Assembly (NCBI GenBank): GCA_947497755.1
Contig: CANMHT010000002.1
Location: 496,001 to 560,000, forward strand
Length of the DNA: 64,000 nucleotides
Direction of reading: 5' to 3'
DNA from: an uncultured Polaribacter sp.
GTDB lineage: Bacteria; Bacteroidota; Bacteroidia; Flavobacteriales; Flavobacteriaceae
Below the pieces are notes generated by a model. It saw only the letters and a list, made by a program, of their open reading frames with translations, searched no databases and was not told where the DNA came from. A program made the position numbers and the translations under genes. Of this stretch, positions 45,945 through 54,176 are shown in pieces (position 1 is the stretch's first letter; every line of letters begins with the position of its first letter).

Positions 45945-46907
45945 ATGTCAGTTTTAGTTTTTGCCGATGCGTCGGAAGGAAAATTTAAAAAGTCTGCTTT
46001 TGAACTTGTTTCATATGGGAAAAAAGTAGCAGAACAATTAGGTTCTAATATGGTTGCTGTAACTATTAATGTTGCAGATGTATCAGAATTAAATAATTAC
46101 GGAGCAGAAAAAGTAATTACTGTTTCTAATGATAATCTATCAACTTTTAATGCAAAAGGATATGCGGCTGTAATAGCTCAAGTAGCGAAGGCACAAAATG
46201 CAAGTGTGGTTGTGGTTGATTCTAGTGTTGATGGAATGTATTTAGCGCCATTATTAGCGATAAATTTAGAAGCAGGATACGCTTCTAATGTTGTAGCTTT
46301 GCCAAGTTCTACAAGTCCGTTTACTGTAAAAAGAAAAGCTTTTTCTAATAAAGCATTTAACAATACAGTAATTACAACAGATGTTAAAGTTATTGGTTTG
46401 GCAAAGAACTCATTTGGAGTGTATGAAAATCAAGTTGCTGGTAGTACAGAAAGCTTTGATGCTACTATTGTTGATGGAGATTTAGGAGTAAAATCTGTAA
46501 GTGTAGATAAAGCAACAGGAAAAGTAACTATTGCTGATGCCGATATTGTTGTTTCTGCAGGAAGAGGTTTAAAAGGACCAGAAAACTGGGGAATGGTAGA
46601 AGAATTAGCAGAGGTTTTAGGTGCTGCAACAGCATGTTCTAAACCTGTTTCTGATTTAGGTTGGAGACCTCATGCAGAACATGTTGGACAAACAGGAAAA
46701 CCTGTAGCGTCTAATTTATATATAGCAATTGGTATTTCGGGAGCAATTCAGCATTTAGCAGGAATTAATGCTTCTAAAGTAAAAGTTGTAATTAATACAG
46801 ATGCTGAAGCTCCATTCTTTAAAGCTGCAGATTATGGTATTGTAGGAGATGCTTTTGAGGTAGTTCCACAATTAATCGAAAAGTTAAAAGCATTTAAAGG
46901 AGCATAA
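45945..46907 (+). CDS. etfA: Electron transfer flavoprotein alpha subunit
   Basis: 320 aa. The C-terminal FAD-binding domain shows SAGRGLKGPENWGMVEELA, SDLGWRPHAEHVGQTGK, IAIGISGAIQHLAG and VINTDAEAPFFKAADYGIVGD, all typical. The N-terminal domain pairs with EtfB. The gene order etfB-etfA is standard; the spacer contains no terminator. A terminator follows 107 bp after the stop. Confidence 0.97.
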   Translation: MSVLVFADASEGKFKKSAFELVSYGKKVAEQLGSNMVAVTINVADVSELNNYGAEKVITVSNDNLSTFNAKGYAAVIAQVAKAQNASVVVVDSSVDGMYLAPLLAINLEAGYASNVVALPSSTSPFTVKRKAFSNKAFNNTVITTDVKVIGLAKNSFGVYENQVAGSTESFDATIVDGDLGVKSVSVDKATGKVTIADADIVVSAGRGLKGPENWGMVEELAEVLGAATACSKPVSDLGWRPHAEHVGQTGKPVASNLYIAIGISGAIQHLAGINASKVKVVINTDAEAPFFKAADYGIVGDAFEVVPQLIEKLKAFKGA

Positions 46908-47013
46908 TTGTTTGCATTTAAAAATGTGGCAATTAGCTAATTATGAGTGATTTCGATTTTCTTTTTTAAAGAAAATAAAAAACGACTCATATTTTTTAGT
47001 AAATTGTGCCCGT

Positions 47014-47063
47014 AAAAAAGGCTGTCTATTTAGTAGGTGTTTTGCCAAGTAGACAGCTTTTTT
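47014..47063 (+). terminator. Terminator downstream of etfBA
   Basis: GCTGTCTA (47021-47028) pairs with TAGACAGC (47050-47057), extended by an A-run on the left and a T-run on the right, with a 21-nt loop. The 105 bp between etfA and this hairpin shows no other feature. Confidence 0.75.
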
Positions 47064-47086
47064 GTTTTTATGATGATTGAGATACA

Positions 47087-47701
47087 ATGAGTTTAATAAA
47101 ACTAACAATTAAAGGAATTTCTTACAGCCAAACTCAAAGCGGTGCCTATGCACTTGTGCTAAGTGAAATAGAAGGAAATAGAACTTTGCCTATTATTATT
47201 GGTGCCTTTGAAGCGCAGTCTATAGCGATAGCTTTAGAAAAAGAAATTAGACCCCCGAGACCCCTAACTCATGATCTGTTTAAAACCTTTGCAGATAGAT
47301 ATGCAATCCATATCAAACAAGTAATTATTCATAAATTGGTAGATGGTGTCTTTTTTTCTAGCTTAATTTCTGAAAGAAATGGAGTAGAAGAAGTTATTGA
47401 TACGAGAACCTCAGATGCCATTGCCTTGGCAGTGAGATTTAATGCGCCAATTTATACTTACGAAACGATTTTAGATAAAGCCGGAATATATTTAAAAGTT
47501 GAAGAGGAAGAGCTTTCAGAAGAGGAAGAAGAGCTTGAAACGGATGATATTGTAGCAGAATTAATTGCAGATACACCAGAAAATGTATTCGAAGGAAAAT
47601 CACTTAAAGAACTATATCAAGAATTAGATGCTGCTGTCGCAAATGAAAATTATGAATTAGCAGCAAGAATTAGAGACGAAATTAGCAAACGCTCTAAGTA
47701 A
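47087..47701 (+). CDS. Bifunctional nuclease family protein (DUF151) with C-terminal UVR motif
   Basis: 204 aa. Residues 1-135 are the bifunctional nuclease/DUF151 domain (GAYALVLSEIEGNRTLPIIIGAFEAQSIAIALE, RPLTHDLFKTF, DTRTSDAIALAVRFNAPIY). An acidic linker (EEEELSEEEEELETDD) leads to a C-terminal UvrB/UvrC-type UVR motif (KSLKELYQELDAAVANENYELAARIRDEISKR). This domain pair is common in Bacteroidota. The nuclease activity assigned to plant members has not been shown for this group, so the role is open. A nucleoside transporter follows by 16 bp. Confidence 0.9.
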   Translation: MSLIKLTIKGISYSQTQSGAYALVLSEIEGNRTLPIIIGAFEAQSIAIALEKEIRPPRPLTHDLFKTFADRYAIHIKQVIIHKLVDGVFFSSLISERNGVEEVIDTRTSDAIALAVRFNAPIYTYETILDKAGIYLKVEEEELSEEEEELETDDIVAELIADTPENVFEGKSLKELYQELDAAVANENYELAARIRDEISKRSK

Positions 47702-47717
47702 TAATTAAATCCTAAAC

Positions 47718-49115
47718 ATGAAAAAAATATTAATTATCATTTTCTGTTTTATTTCTGTGTCTATGTTTCCGCAAGGAACAACAGAAGTGGCAACAGAAAT
47801 TATCCCGAGTGGTGGTGTAACTTTTACTAGTATTTGGAAAGGAGTACTAGGAATGATAACGCTTATCGCTTTAGCTTTTCTTTTTTCGAGTAATAAAAAA
47901 GCAATTGATTGGAAAACCGTTGGAATAGGATTGACATTCCAGTTGTTGATAGCAGTTGGAGTTTTAAAAGTAGGGTTTGTACAGAAATCTTTTGAATTTG
48001 TTGGAGGTTTGTTTGTAAAAGTACTAGACTTTACAAGGGCTGGTAGTAAGTTTCTCTTTGAAGGGTTAGTAGTAGACATGGATACTTTTGGATTTATATT
48101 TGCTTTTCAAGTACTGCCAACGATTATCTTTTTCTCTGCCTTAACTTCTGTCTTGTTTTATCTTGGAATTATTCAATGGATTGTAAAAGGATTTGGCCTT
48201 GTACTAACTAAAATATTAAGAATTTCTGGAGCTGAAAGTTTGTCAGTTGCCGGAAATATTTTCTTAGGACAAACCGAAGCACCATTACTGATCAAAGCTT
48301 ATTTAGAAAAGATGAATAAGTCTGAAATGTTGTTGGTAATGATTGGAGGTATGGCTACTGTAGCAGGTGCGGTATTGGCAGCATACATTGGCTTTTTAGG
48401 AGGAGATGACCCTGTATTGAGATTAAAATATGCAAAACATTTATTAGCAGCTTCTGTAATGGCTGCTCCAGGAGCTATTGTGATTTCAAAAATTTTATAT
48501 CCTCAAACCGAAAATGTTAATACAGATGTACATGTTTCTACTGATAAAATTGGATCAAATATTTTAGATGCTATTGCAAACGGTACAACTGAAGGATTGC
48601 GTTTAGCAGTAAATGTAGGAGCAATGTTATTGGTTTTTGTAGCTTTTATTGCCATGGTAAATTATGGTTTCTTAAAAGTAGGTTCTTTAGGAGGAATCAA
48701 CGAATGGATCGCCATGAATACACCTTATAAAAACTTGTCTTTAGAATTTATTTTAGGATATGTTTTTGCACCTTTAATGTGGTTAATTGGAGTTGCTTCA
48801 GAAGATATGGCATTAATGGGACAGCTCTTAGGAATTAAATTAGCAGCTAGTGAATTTGTCGGATATATACAGTTAGCTGAGTTAAAAAATGTAGCAAGTT
48901 CTGTACACTTAACTTATAATAAATCGATTATTATGGCAACGTATATGTTGTGTGGTTTTGCAAATTTTGCTTCTATCGGAATTCAAATTGGAGGTATTGG
49001 TTCTTTAGCTCCAGGGCAGCGTAAAACCTTGTCGGAATTTGGTATGAAAGCACTAATTGGAGGTACAATTGCTTCTTTAATGTCTGCTACTATTGCCGGA
49101 ATGATTATCGGATAA
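47718..49115 (+). CDS. nupC: Concentrative nucleoside symporter (NupC/CNT family)
   Basis: 465 aa polytopic inner-membrane protein. CNT family motifs are present: ESLSVAGNIFLGQTEAPLLIKAYLEKM (with GQTEAPLLI, the nucleoside-contact segment), GGMATVAGAVLAAYIGFLG, LEFILGYVFAPLMWLIGV and CGFANFASIGIQIGGIG. It couples nucleoside uptake to H+ or Na+. The N-terminal hydrophobic segment may be a cleaved or retained signal. It precedes thyA-folA, so nucleoside uptake and thymidylate synthesis are neighbours, although separated by a terminator. Confidence 0.93.
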   Translation: MKKILIIIFCFISVSMFPQGTTEVATEIIPSGGVTFTSIWKGVLGMITLIALAFLFSSNKKAIDWKTVGIGLTFQLLIAVGVLKVGFVQKSFEFVGGLFVKVLDFTRAGSKFLFEGLVVDMDTFGFIFAFQVLPTIIFFSALTSVLFYLGIIQWIVKGFGLVLTKILRISGAESLSVAGNIFLGQTEAPLLIKAYLEKMNKSEMLLVMIGGMATVAGAVLAAYIGFLGGDDPVLRLKYAKHLLAASVMAAPGAIVISKILYPQTENVNTDVHVSTDKIGSNILDAIANGTTEGLRLAVNVGAMLLVFVAFIAMVNYGFLKVGSLGGINEWIAMNTPYKNLSLEFILGYVFAPLMWLIGVASEDMALMGQLLGIKLAASEFVGYIQLAELKNVASSVHLTYNKSIIMATYMLCGFANFASIGIQIGGIGSLAPGQRKTLSEFGMKALIGGTIASLMSATIAGMIIG

Positions 49116-49156
49116 TGAGTTATTAAAAAGAGTTGATAACTTTATAATATTATTAC

Positions 49157-49190
49157 AAGCTTCTGTCTTTTAAGATGGGAGCTTTTTTTT
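49157..49190 (+). terminator. Terminator downstream of the nucleoside symporter gene
   Basis: AAGCT-TCTGTCTT pairs with AAGATGGG-AGCTT, using G:U pairs, and ends in a T8 run. It lies before thyA. Confidence 0.75.
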
Positions 49191-49220
49191 ATTTTAGTTA
49201 CCCATAATTCTATACATAAA

Positions 49221-50045
49221 ATGAAACAATATTTAGATTTAGTAAAGCACGTAATTGAGAACGGAAACGAAAAAGGAGATCGAACAGGAACGGGAACAAA
49301 AAGTGTTTTTGGACACCAAATGCGATTCGATTTAAGTGAAGGATTTCCTATGGTTACGACTAAAAAATTACATCTTAAATCTATTATTTATGAGCTTTTA
49401 TGGTTTATTAATGGAGATACAAATATTAAATATTTACAAGAGAATGGTGTTAGAATTTGGAATGAATGGGCAGATGAAAATGGAGATTTAGGACCAGTTT
49501 ATGGGCATCAATGGAGGAATTGGAATAGCGATGATATTGATCAATTAAAAGAAGTAATTCATACATTAAAAACGAATCCAAATAGTAGAAGAATGTTGGT
49601 TTCTGCTTGGAATCCAAGTGTGCTTCCAGATACTTCGGTATCATTTTCAGAAAATGTAGCAAACGGCAAAGCAGCATTGCCTCCTTGTCATGCATTTTTT
49701 CAGTTTTATGTAGCCGATGGAAAACTATCTTGTCAATTGTATCAACGTAGCGCAGATATCTTTTTAGGAGTGCCTTTTAATATTGCTTCTTATGCTTTGT
49801 TTACTATGATGATGGCTCAGGTCTGTGGTTATGAAGCAGGAGAGTTTATCCATACTTTTGGAGATGCACATATTTATAACAATCATTTGGAACAATTAGA
49901 GTTGCAATTGTCTAGAGAGCCAAGAGCATTACCAACGATGAAAATAAATCCAAATGTGACTTCAATTTTTGATTTTAAATTCGAAGATTTTGAATTGGTA
50001 AATTACGATCCGCATCCTCATATTAAAGGAAAAGTGGCCATTTAA
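49221..50045 (+). CDS. thyA: Thymidylate synthase
   Basis: 274 aa. Visible motifs are the dUMP-binding [26 protein letters not shown], the nucleophilic cysteine in [13 protein letters not shown] (about Cys156), the [23 protein letters not shown] block and the C-terminal HIKGKVAI. It makes dTMP from dUMP with methylene-tetrahydrofolate, producing dihydrofolate. folA follows 24 bp downstream to recycle the cofactor, a classic pair. Confidence 0.98.
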   Translation: MKQYLDLVKHVIENGNEKGDRTGTGTKSVFGHQMRFDLSEGFPMVTTKKLHLKSIIYELLWFINGDTNIKYLQENGVRIWNEWADENGDLGPVYGHQWRNWNSDDIDQLKEVIHTLKTNPNSRRMLVSAWNPSVLPDTSVSFSENVANGKAALPPCHAFFQFYVADGKLSCQLYQRSADIFLGVPFNIASYALFTMMMAQVCGYEAGEFIHTFGDAHIYNNHLEQLELQLSREPRALPTMKINPNVTSIFDFKFEDFELVNYDPHPHIKGKVAI

Positions 50046-50069
50046 TCGTAATAAAATAACCGTTTATTC

Positions 50070-50567
50070 ATGAGTACAATTACAATTATCGCAGCAATTG
50101 CAGAGAATAATGCTTTAGGAAAAGACAATGATTTAATTTGGCATTTACCAGCCGACTTAAAACGTTTTAAAAAGGTAACATCTGGACATCATATTTTGAT
50201 GGGAAGAAATACGTTTGAATCAATAGGAAAACCTTTGCCAAATAGAACTACGGTTATTATTACTAGAAATAAAAACTATAAAGCAGCTGGTTGTATTGTG
50301 GTTGACAGCATAGAAAAAGCAATTGAAGTGGCAAAAGATGACCCTGAAATTTTTATTATTGGAGGAGCGCAGATTTATAAACAAACCATGACGTCTGATT
50401 TGGTAGATCAGTTAGATATTACAAAAGTGCATCATTCTTTTGAAGCAGACGTTTTTTTTCCTGAAATAGATACTTCTGTATGGGAAGAAACATCAAGAGA
50501 AGATTTTAATGCAGATGAAAAAAATGCCTACAATTATAGTTTTATTAGCTATAAAAAGAAAGCTTAG
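50070..50567 (+). CDS. folA: Dihydrofolate reductase
   Basis: 165 aa. The N-terminus IIAAIAENNALGKDNDLIWHLPADLKRFKKVT contains the catalytic Asp in the LPADL block. The NADPH-binding MGRNTFESIGKPLPNRTTVIITR and IIGGAQIY follow. It reduces dihydrofolate made by the adjacent thymidylate synthase. Its stop overlaps the convergent lipoprotein gene by 4 nt. Confidence 0.98.
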   Translation: MSTITIIAAIAENNALGKDNDLIWHLPADLKRFKKVTSGHHILMGRNTFESIGKPLPNRTTVIITRNKNYKAAGCIVVDSIEKAIEVAKDDPEIFIIGGAQIYKQTMTSDLVDQLDITKVHHSFEADVFFPEIDTSVWEETSREDFNADEKNAYNYSFISYKKKA

Positions 50568-50974
50568 TAGGTAAGTTTCATTTTATATTTTTGTTCAGCA
50601 AATTTAAAGTACCAGAATAATTTATAATTTACTTCTAATCCATAATCAACATCAGGTCTGTATTCAATAATATTTTCATAAATATCTGGATTGTATTCTT
50701 GAGGATTGTTTACTCTATTGTTCCAAATTGGTACAGAAATTCTATTTCTATTTTGTAGGTAAGAAAGAGAATAATAACTTTTTGGTCTCGCAACAGAGTT
50801 TAAGAAAACCGTAAATCCTGGGTCAATAATAATAATTTCATACTCTAATTTTTCATTAGAAATTACTACAGGTTCTTCTTTAATTTTGGTGTCATTTTTA
50901 CTAGGATATGAACCACAACTAATCAAAATTATAGAAAGAAGATATAAATAAAAAGTGTATTTTAGATGTTTCAT
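50564..50974 (-). CDS. Hypothetical lipoprotein
   Basis: 136 aa with a lipoprotein signal peptide: KYTFYLYLLSIILISCGS, with the Cys of the lipobox at about residue 20. The mature part is tyrosine-rich (RPDVDYGLEVNYKLFWYFKFAEQKYKMKLTY) and includes PGFTVFLNSVARPKSYYSLSYL. The conserved pattern around YYS.YL..RN..V..WN resembles short flavobacterial DUF6146-type lipoproteins, but I am not certain of the family. It is divergent from tag. Confidence 0.75.
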   Translation of the reverse strand: MKHLKYTFYLYLLSIILISCGSYPSKNDTKIKEEPVVISNEKLEYEIIIIDPGFTVFLNSVARPKSYYSLSYLQNRNRISVPIWNNRVNNPQEYNPDIYENIIEYRPDVDYGLEVNYKLFWYFKFAEQKYKMKLTY

Positions 50975-51028
50975 AATCAGAAGTTTTGATTAGTAAAGTT
51001 GCAAAAATTATTCCATTAAAGTATGGTA

Positions 51029-51047
51029 CTTGTTAAATTTTAACAAG
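51029..51047. promoter_or_regulatory. 8-bp perfect inverted repeat upstream of tag
   Basis: CTTGTTAA-ATT-TTAACAAG is a perfect 19-bp dyad, 30 bp upstream of the tag start and 54 bp from the divergent lipoprotein start. Its size and position suit a repressor operator; the binding protein is unknown. Confidence 0.45.
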
Positions 51048-51077
51048 AATCATGTTTTTAATGAAAATGTTAAATGA

Positions 51078-51629
51078 ATGAAAGTAAGATGTTTTTGGGT
51101 AAATGAAGACCCTTTGTACATAAAGTATCATGATAATGAATGGGGGAAACCTGTATACGATGATGCTACATTGTTTGAGTTTTTATTATTAGAATCTTTT
51201 CAAGCAGGGTTAAGTTGGATAACAATTCTAAAAAAGAGAGAAAACTTTAGAGAAGCATTTGATCAATTTGATTATAAAAAAATTGCTAAATACAATGAGA
51301 ATAAGTTTAACGAATTAATACAAAACTCTGGAATTGTTAGAAATAAGCTTAAAGTAAAGGCTGCAATAACAAACGCTCAGTTGTTTCAAGAAATTCAAAA
51401 AGAATTCGGTTCTTTTTCTGCCTATATTTGGAACTATGTTGATGGGAAACCAATTATTAATAAATTTAAAACCAGAGAAGAAGTACCTGCTACCACAGCA
51501 ATTTCAGATAAAATTTCTAAAGATTTAAAAAAACGAGGATTTAAATTTGTAGGATCTACCATTATTTATGCTTTTATGCAAGCTACAGGAATGGTAAATG
51601 ATCATACTACAGATTGTTTCTGTTATTAA
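51078..51629 (+). CDS. tag: DNA-3-methyladenine glycosylase I
   Basis: 183 aa. Signature parts are RCFWVNEDPLYIKYHDNEWGKPVYDD, LLLESFQAGLSWITILKKRENFREAF, and the C-terminal GMVNDHTTDCFCY. The N-terminal Cys and His together with the C-terminal His and Cys form the structural zinc site of Tag. It excises 3-methyladenine from alkylated DNA. The following membrane-protein gene starts 2 bp after its stop, so the three genes tag, membrane protein and potassium channel form one unit. Confidence 0.96.
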   Translation: MKVRCFWVNEDPLYIKYHDNEWGKPVYDDATLFEFLLLESFQAGLSWITILKKRENFREAFDQFDYKKIAKYNENKFNELIQNSGIVRNKLKVKAAITNAQLFQEIQKEFGSFSAYIWNYVDGKPIINKFKTREEVPATTAISDKISKDLKKRGFKFVGSTIIYAFMQATGMVNDHTTDCFCY

Positions 51630-51631
51630 TA

Positions 51632-52411
51632 ATGATGAATTTTTCTTCAATTCCCAAAGCAGAATTAAAACAGATTATTAAAAGTTTTAATAGAAGAATT
51701 GGACTGCTTTTTCTCTTTGTAGTTGCCTTGTATTTTGATAGCGAAGACTTTGCCAATAAGTTTCAATACAATCAGTATTTTATCAATTTCTTTATGATAG
51801 TGGCTTTTCTTTTGCTCTATTATAGATCTGTAAAAAGAACAAGAGAACTTATGATTTATGGTGTTGTTATTGGTTTTATTGGGGAGTACTTTTTTTCTGT
51901 GTATTTAGGAATGTACACCTATAGATTAGAGAATGTGCCTTTGTATGTTCCTTTTGGACACGCCGCTGTGTACGCAAGAGTTTTTGCTTTTTCTAAAACC
52001 TCTGTGGTTCGAATACATCACCAAAAAATTGAGCGCTTTTTTTACATAATCATATCGCTTTTTGCTTTAGGATATTGGTACTTTTTTAACGATGTTTTTG
52101 GGTTGGTAATGACTTTAGGAGTATTTGCATTACTGTTGAAAAGACCAAAAGATAGAATGTACTTTTTAACCATGTATATTACTGTTGCGGTATTAGAAAT
52201 TGGAGGTACTGCTTACGGAGCTTGGTATTGGCCAGATACAGCATTTGGCGTTTTTGATGTTTTGCCAAGTAACAATCCGCCTAGTGGAATTAGCTTGTTT
52301 TATTTTTTATTAGATATAGGTTGTTTTGTATTGTATACAACAAGACACAGAACTGCTTGGAAAAGAGTTAAAAATATTAGAAGAATTCAAAAAATGAGAT
52401 CCAATGACTAA
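51632..52411 (+). CDS. Polytopic membrane protein, unrecognised
   Basis: I start at ATG 51632 or 51635 (MMNFSSIPKAEL), directly after the tag stop; the track start lies inside tag. About 259 aa with some eight hydrophobic segments. Distinctive parts are GEYFFSVYLGMYTYRLENVPLYVPFGHAAVY and EIGGTAYGAWYWPDTAFGVFDVLPSNNPPSGISLF, rich in Tyr/Trp/His between helices. The tail is basic (RTAWKRVKNIRRIQKM), probably cytoplasmic. I know of no characterised homologue. It overlaps the channel gene by 8 nt, so translational coupling is likely. Confidence 0.8.
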   Translation: MMNFSSIPKAELKQIIKSFNRRIGLLFLFVVALYFDSEDFANKFQYNQYFINFFMIVAFLLLYYRSVKRTRELMIYGVVIGFIGEYFFSVYLGMYTYRLENVPLYVPFGHAAVYARVFAFSKTSVVRIHHQKIERFFYIIISLFALGYWYFFNDVFGLVMTLGVFALLLKRPKDRMYFLTMYITVAVLEIGGTAYGAWYWPDTAFGVFDVLPSNNPPSGISLFYFLLDIGCFVLYTTRHRTAWKRVKNIRRIQKMRSND

Positions 52412-53312
52412 AAAAATTAAAGATCCAGGTTTTGGTTATAAAGCAAATCAAAATGCGAAAAATATTATTAATAAAGATGGTACTTCTAATGTAGTTCACA
52501 TTAATAAGAAAAGAAGTTTAGATGATTTGTATTCCTATTTTATAGAGATTTCTTGGCCTAAATTTTTTCTGTTAATTTTATTAGTTTACACTTTTATCAA
52601 TATAATTTTTGGGCTAATTTATACTTTAATTGGAATTGAAGAGATTACAAAAAGTACAGGACATTTTTTTTCAGACTTTTTAAATGGATTGTTTTTTAGC
52701 GCACAAACATTAACTACTGTTGGATATGGAGGCATAGCACCTCATGGAATAACCTCTAATATCATAGCAGCCTTAGAAGCGATGATCGGGCTCTTAGGTT
52801 TTTCTTTTATTACAGGACTTTTGTATGGGAGATTTTCTAAGCCCAAAGCAGCAATTAAGTTTAGTGAAAATATAATCCTAAGAGAATTTCAAGACAAAAG
52901 AGCTATCATGTTTCGTTTAATTAATAGTAGAAAAACGATTATGATAGAGCCAGAAATTAAAGTAACCTTATCTATCATAGATGAAAAAGAAGACGAGAGA
53001 AGATTTTATAAGTTAAAACTCCAAAGAAGTTCAATTATGTACTTACCTACAGTTTGGACAATAGTACATATTATTGATGAAGAGAGCCCTCTTTTTTCTC
53101 TTTCTAATGAAGAGATAAAAGCATTAAATGCAGAATTATACATGTTACTTCAATATCATGAAGAATCTTTTGCTCAAGATGTCTATCAAATATATTCGTA
53201 TAGTTTTTCTGATTTAGAAGTTGGCGTAAAGTTTACACCTTCTTATGGGTTTAATGAAGAAGGGTTTACAGTCTTAGATCACGATAAGTTAAGTGAGGTA
53301 GAAAAAATGTAA
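52404..53312 (+). CDS. Inward-rectifier-type potassium channel (KirBac family)
   Basis: 302 aa. The architecture is KirBac-like: an amphipathic N-terminal slide-helix segment (SLDDLYSYFIEISWPKFF), TM1, a pore helix with the selectivity filter TTVGYGG (about residues 105-110), and TM2 (IAALEAMIGLLGFSFITGLLYGRFSKP). Then follows the C-terminal beta-sandwich domain starting with AAIKFSENIILREFQDKRAIMFRLINSRKTIMIEPEI. Only two membrane helices and the cytoplasmic immunoglobulin-like domain separate it from voltage-gated channels. It would conduct K+. It is coupled to the unrecognised membrane protein upstream. Confidence 0.93.
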   Translation: MTKKIKDPGFGYKANQNAKNIINKDGTSNVVHINKKRSLDDLYSYFIEISWPKFFLLILLVYTFINIIFGLIYTLIGIEEITKSTGHFFSDFLNGLFFSAQTLTTVGYGGIAPHGITSNIIAALEAMIGLLGFSFITGLLYGRFSKPKAAIKFSENIILREFQDKRAIMFRLINSRKTIMIEPEIKVTLSIIDEKEDERRFYKLKLQRSSIMYLPTVWTIVHIIDEESPLFSLSNEEIKALNAELYMLLQYHEESFAQDVYQIYSYSFSDLEVGVKFTPSYGFNEEGFTVLDHDKLSEVEKM

Positions 53313-53314
53313 TA

Positions 53315-53506
53315 TTACATTTTACTATAAATACGTATAGCACTAAAGATTGTTACAGCTACGATTAGCCAAATAGCCACTTTTAAAGCTGTATTCTTAT
53401 AATATTTTTTGTGGTTTTTAATGTCTTTTCGATAACTCCAAATCATTAAAGAAACAAATGCGACAACAAAAAATCCAGCAAAAATTAATTGACCTTTGGT
53501 AAACAT
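53315..53506 (-). CDS. Small two-helix membrane protein, unrecognised
   Basis: 63 aa from ATG 53506 (MFTKGQLIFAGFFVVAFV); the track start nine codons upstream falls in the promoter. Two hydrophobic segments flank the basic loop SYRKDIKNHKKYYKNTALK, so both ends are on the same side. On the minus strand TATTTTTG (53523-53530) is a plausible -7 element. The gene converges with the potassium channel gene, 2 bp between stops. No known family. Confidence 0.7.
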   Translation of the reverse strand: MFTKGQLIFAGFFVVAFVSLMIWSYRKDIKNHKKYYKNTALKVAIWLIVAVTIFSAIRIYSKM

Positions 53507-53522
53507 AAAATTGTATTTTGTG

Positions 53523-53530
53523 CAAAAATA
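53523..53530 (-). promoter_or_regulatory. Candidate -7 element of the 63-aa membrane protein gene
   Basis: The minus strand reads TATTTTTG followed by CAC, fitting TAnnTTTG, 16 bp upstream of the chosen ATG. It also supports the shorter start. No TTG was found at the right spacing. Confidence 0.4.
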
Positions 53531-53589
53531 CAAATTAAAATAAAACGATAATTATATATATTTAACCAAGAATTATAAACTCATTATTC

Positions 53590-53976
53590 ATGAAAAAAAG
53601 AATCGCAGCAGTACACGAATTTCATACAGCATTTAAACTCGGAATTAAAGAAAAACCAACAGCAAATATTGGAGAAGATAGAAATATGTTGCGTTTTAAT
53701 TTGATGAAAGAAGAGAACGAAGAGTATTTAGAAGCTGCTCAAAATAATGATCTGGTAGAGGTTGCAGATGCTTTGGGAGATATGTTATATATCTTATGTG
53801 GTACAATTATAGAACACGGAATGCAAGATAAGATTGAAGAAGTGTTTAACGAAATTCAACGTTCTAATATGAGTAAACTTGGAGAAGACGGAAAACCAAT
53901 TTATAGAGAAGATGGTAAAGTTTTAAAAGGGCCAAATTATTTTAAACCAGATATTAAAGCTGTGCTGGAAAAGTAA
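53590..53976 (+). CDS. MazG-like nucleotide pyrophosphohydrolase
   Basis: 128 aa, all-alpha NTP pyrophosphatase type. The metal-binding acidic motif is LMKEENEEYLEA, with the partner EVADALGDMLYILCGTIIEHGM, as in the MazG/HisE superfamily (EExxE and ExxD). The C-terminal block SNMSKLGEDGKPIYREDGKVLKGPNYFKPDI occurs in the group of small proteins annotated as phosphoribosyl-ATP pyrophosphohydrolase-like. It is not a histidine operon member here, so a nucleotide clean-up role is more likely than histidine synthesis. Confidence 0.88.
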   Translation: MKKRIAAVHEFHTAFKLGIKEKPTANIGEDRNMLRFNLMKEENEEYLEAAQNNDLVEVADALGDMLYILCGTIIEHGMQDKIEEVFNEIQRSNMSKLGEDGKPIYREDGKVLKGPNYFKPDIKAVLEK

Positions 53977-54066
53977 AATAGAGGTGATAACTATATAATT
54001 CTCAAAACTTGTAATAATTGTTTTTTTAAGCCACTAATTTTATAGTAATCAAAAAAAATAACAATT

Positions 54067-54174
54067 ATGAACTCTAAAAAATCAACAACAAAAACAAGTT
54101 TTAAAACTAAATTAGTGCAGTTTTATCAGTGCGAAGTAAAAACGTTTTACCGTATTTTAGGAATTAAAAAATAG
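54067..54174 (+). CDS. Small basic ORF, 35 aa, possible gene
   Basis: ATG 54067 to TAG 54174, below the track's size limit. The product is MNSKKSTTKTSFKTKLVQFY followed by QCEVKTFYRILGIKK, with nine Lys and almost no acid, and a helical aromatic centre. It fills the space between the MazG-like gene and the convergent DUF6624 gene almost exactly. Upstream is A/T-rich with no clear promoter. It may be a small flavobacterial protein, or chance. Confidence 0.4.
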   Translation: MNSKKSTTKTSFKTKLVQFYQCEVKTFYRILGIKK

Positions 54175-54176
54175 TA

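Noticed and set aside
46178-46363. 61-aa minus-strand ORF in etfA
   Set aside because: Antisense to a conserved gene without supporting features.
47705-48079. 124-aa minus-strand ORF over the nucleoside symporter start
   Set aside because: Shadow of the N-terminal part of the symporter gene; Thr/Pro/Ser-rich composition typical of antisense translation.
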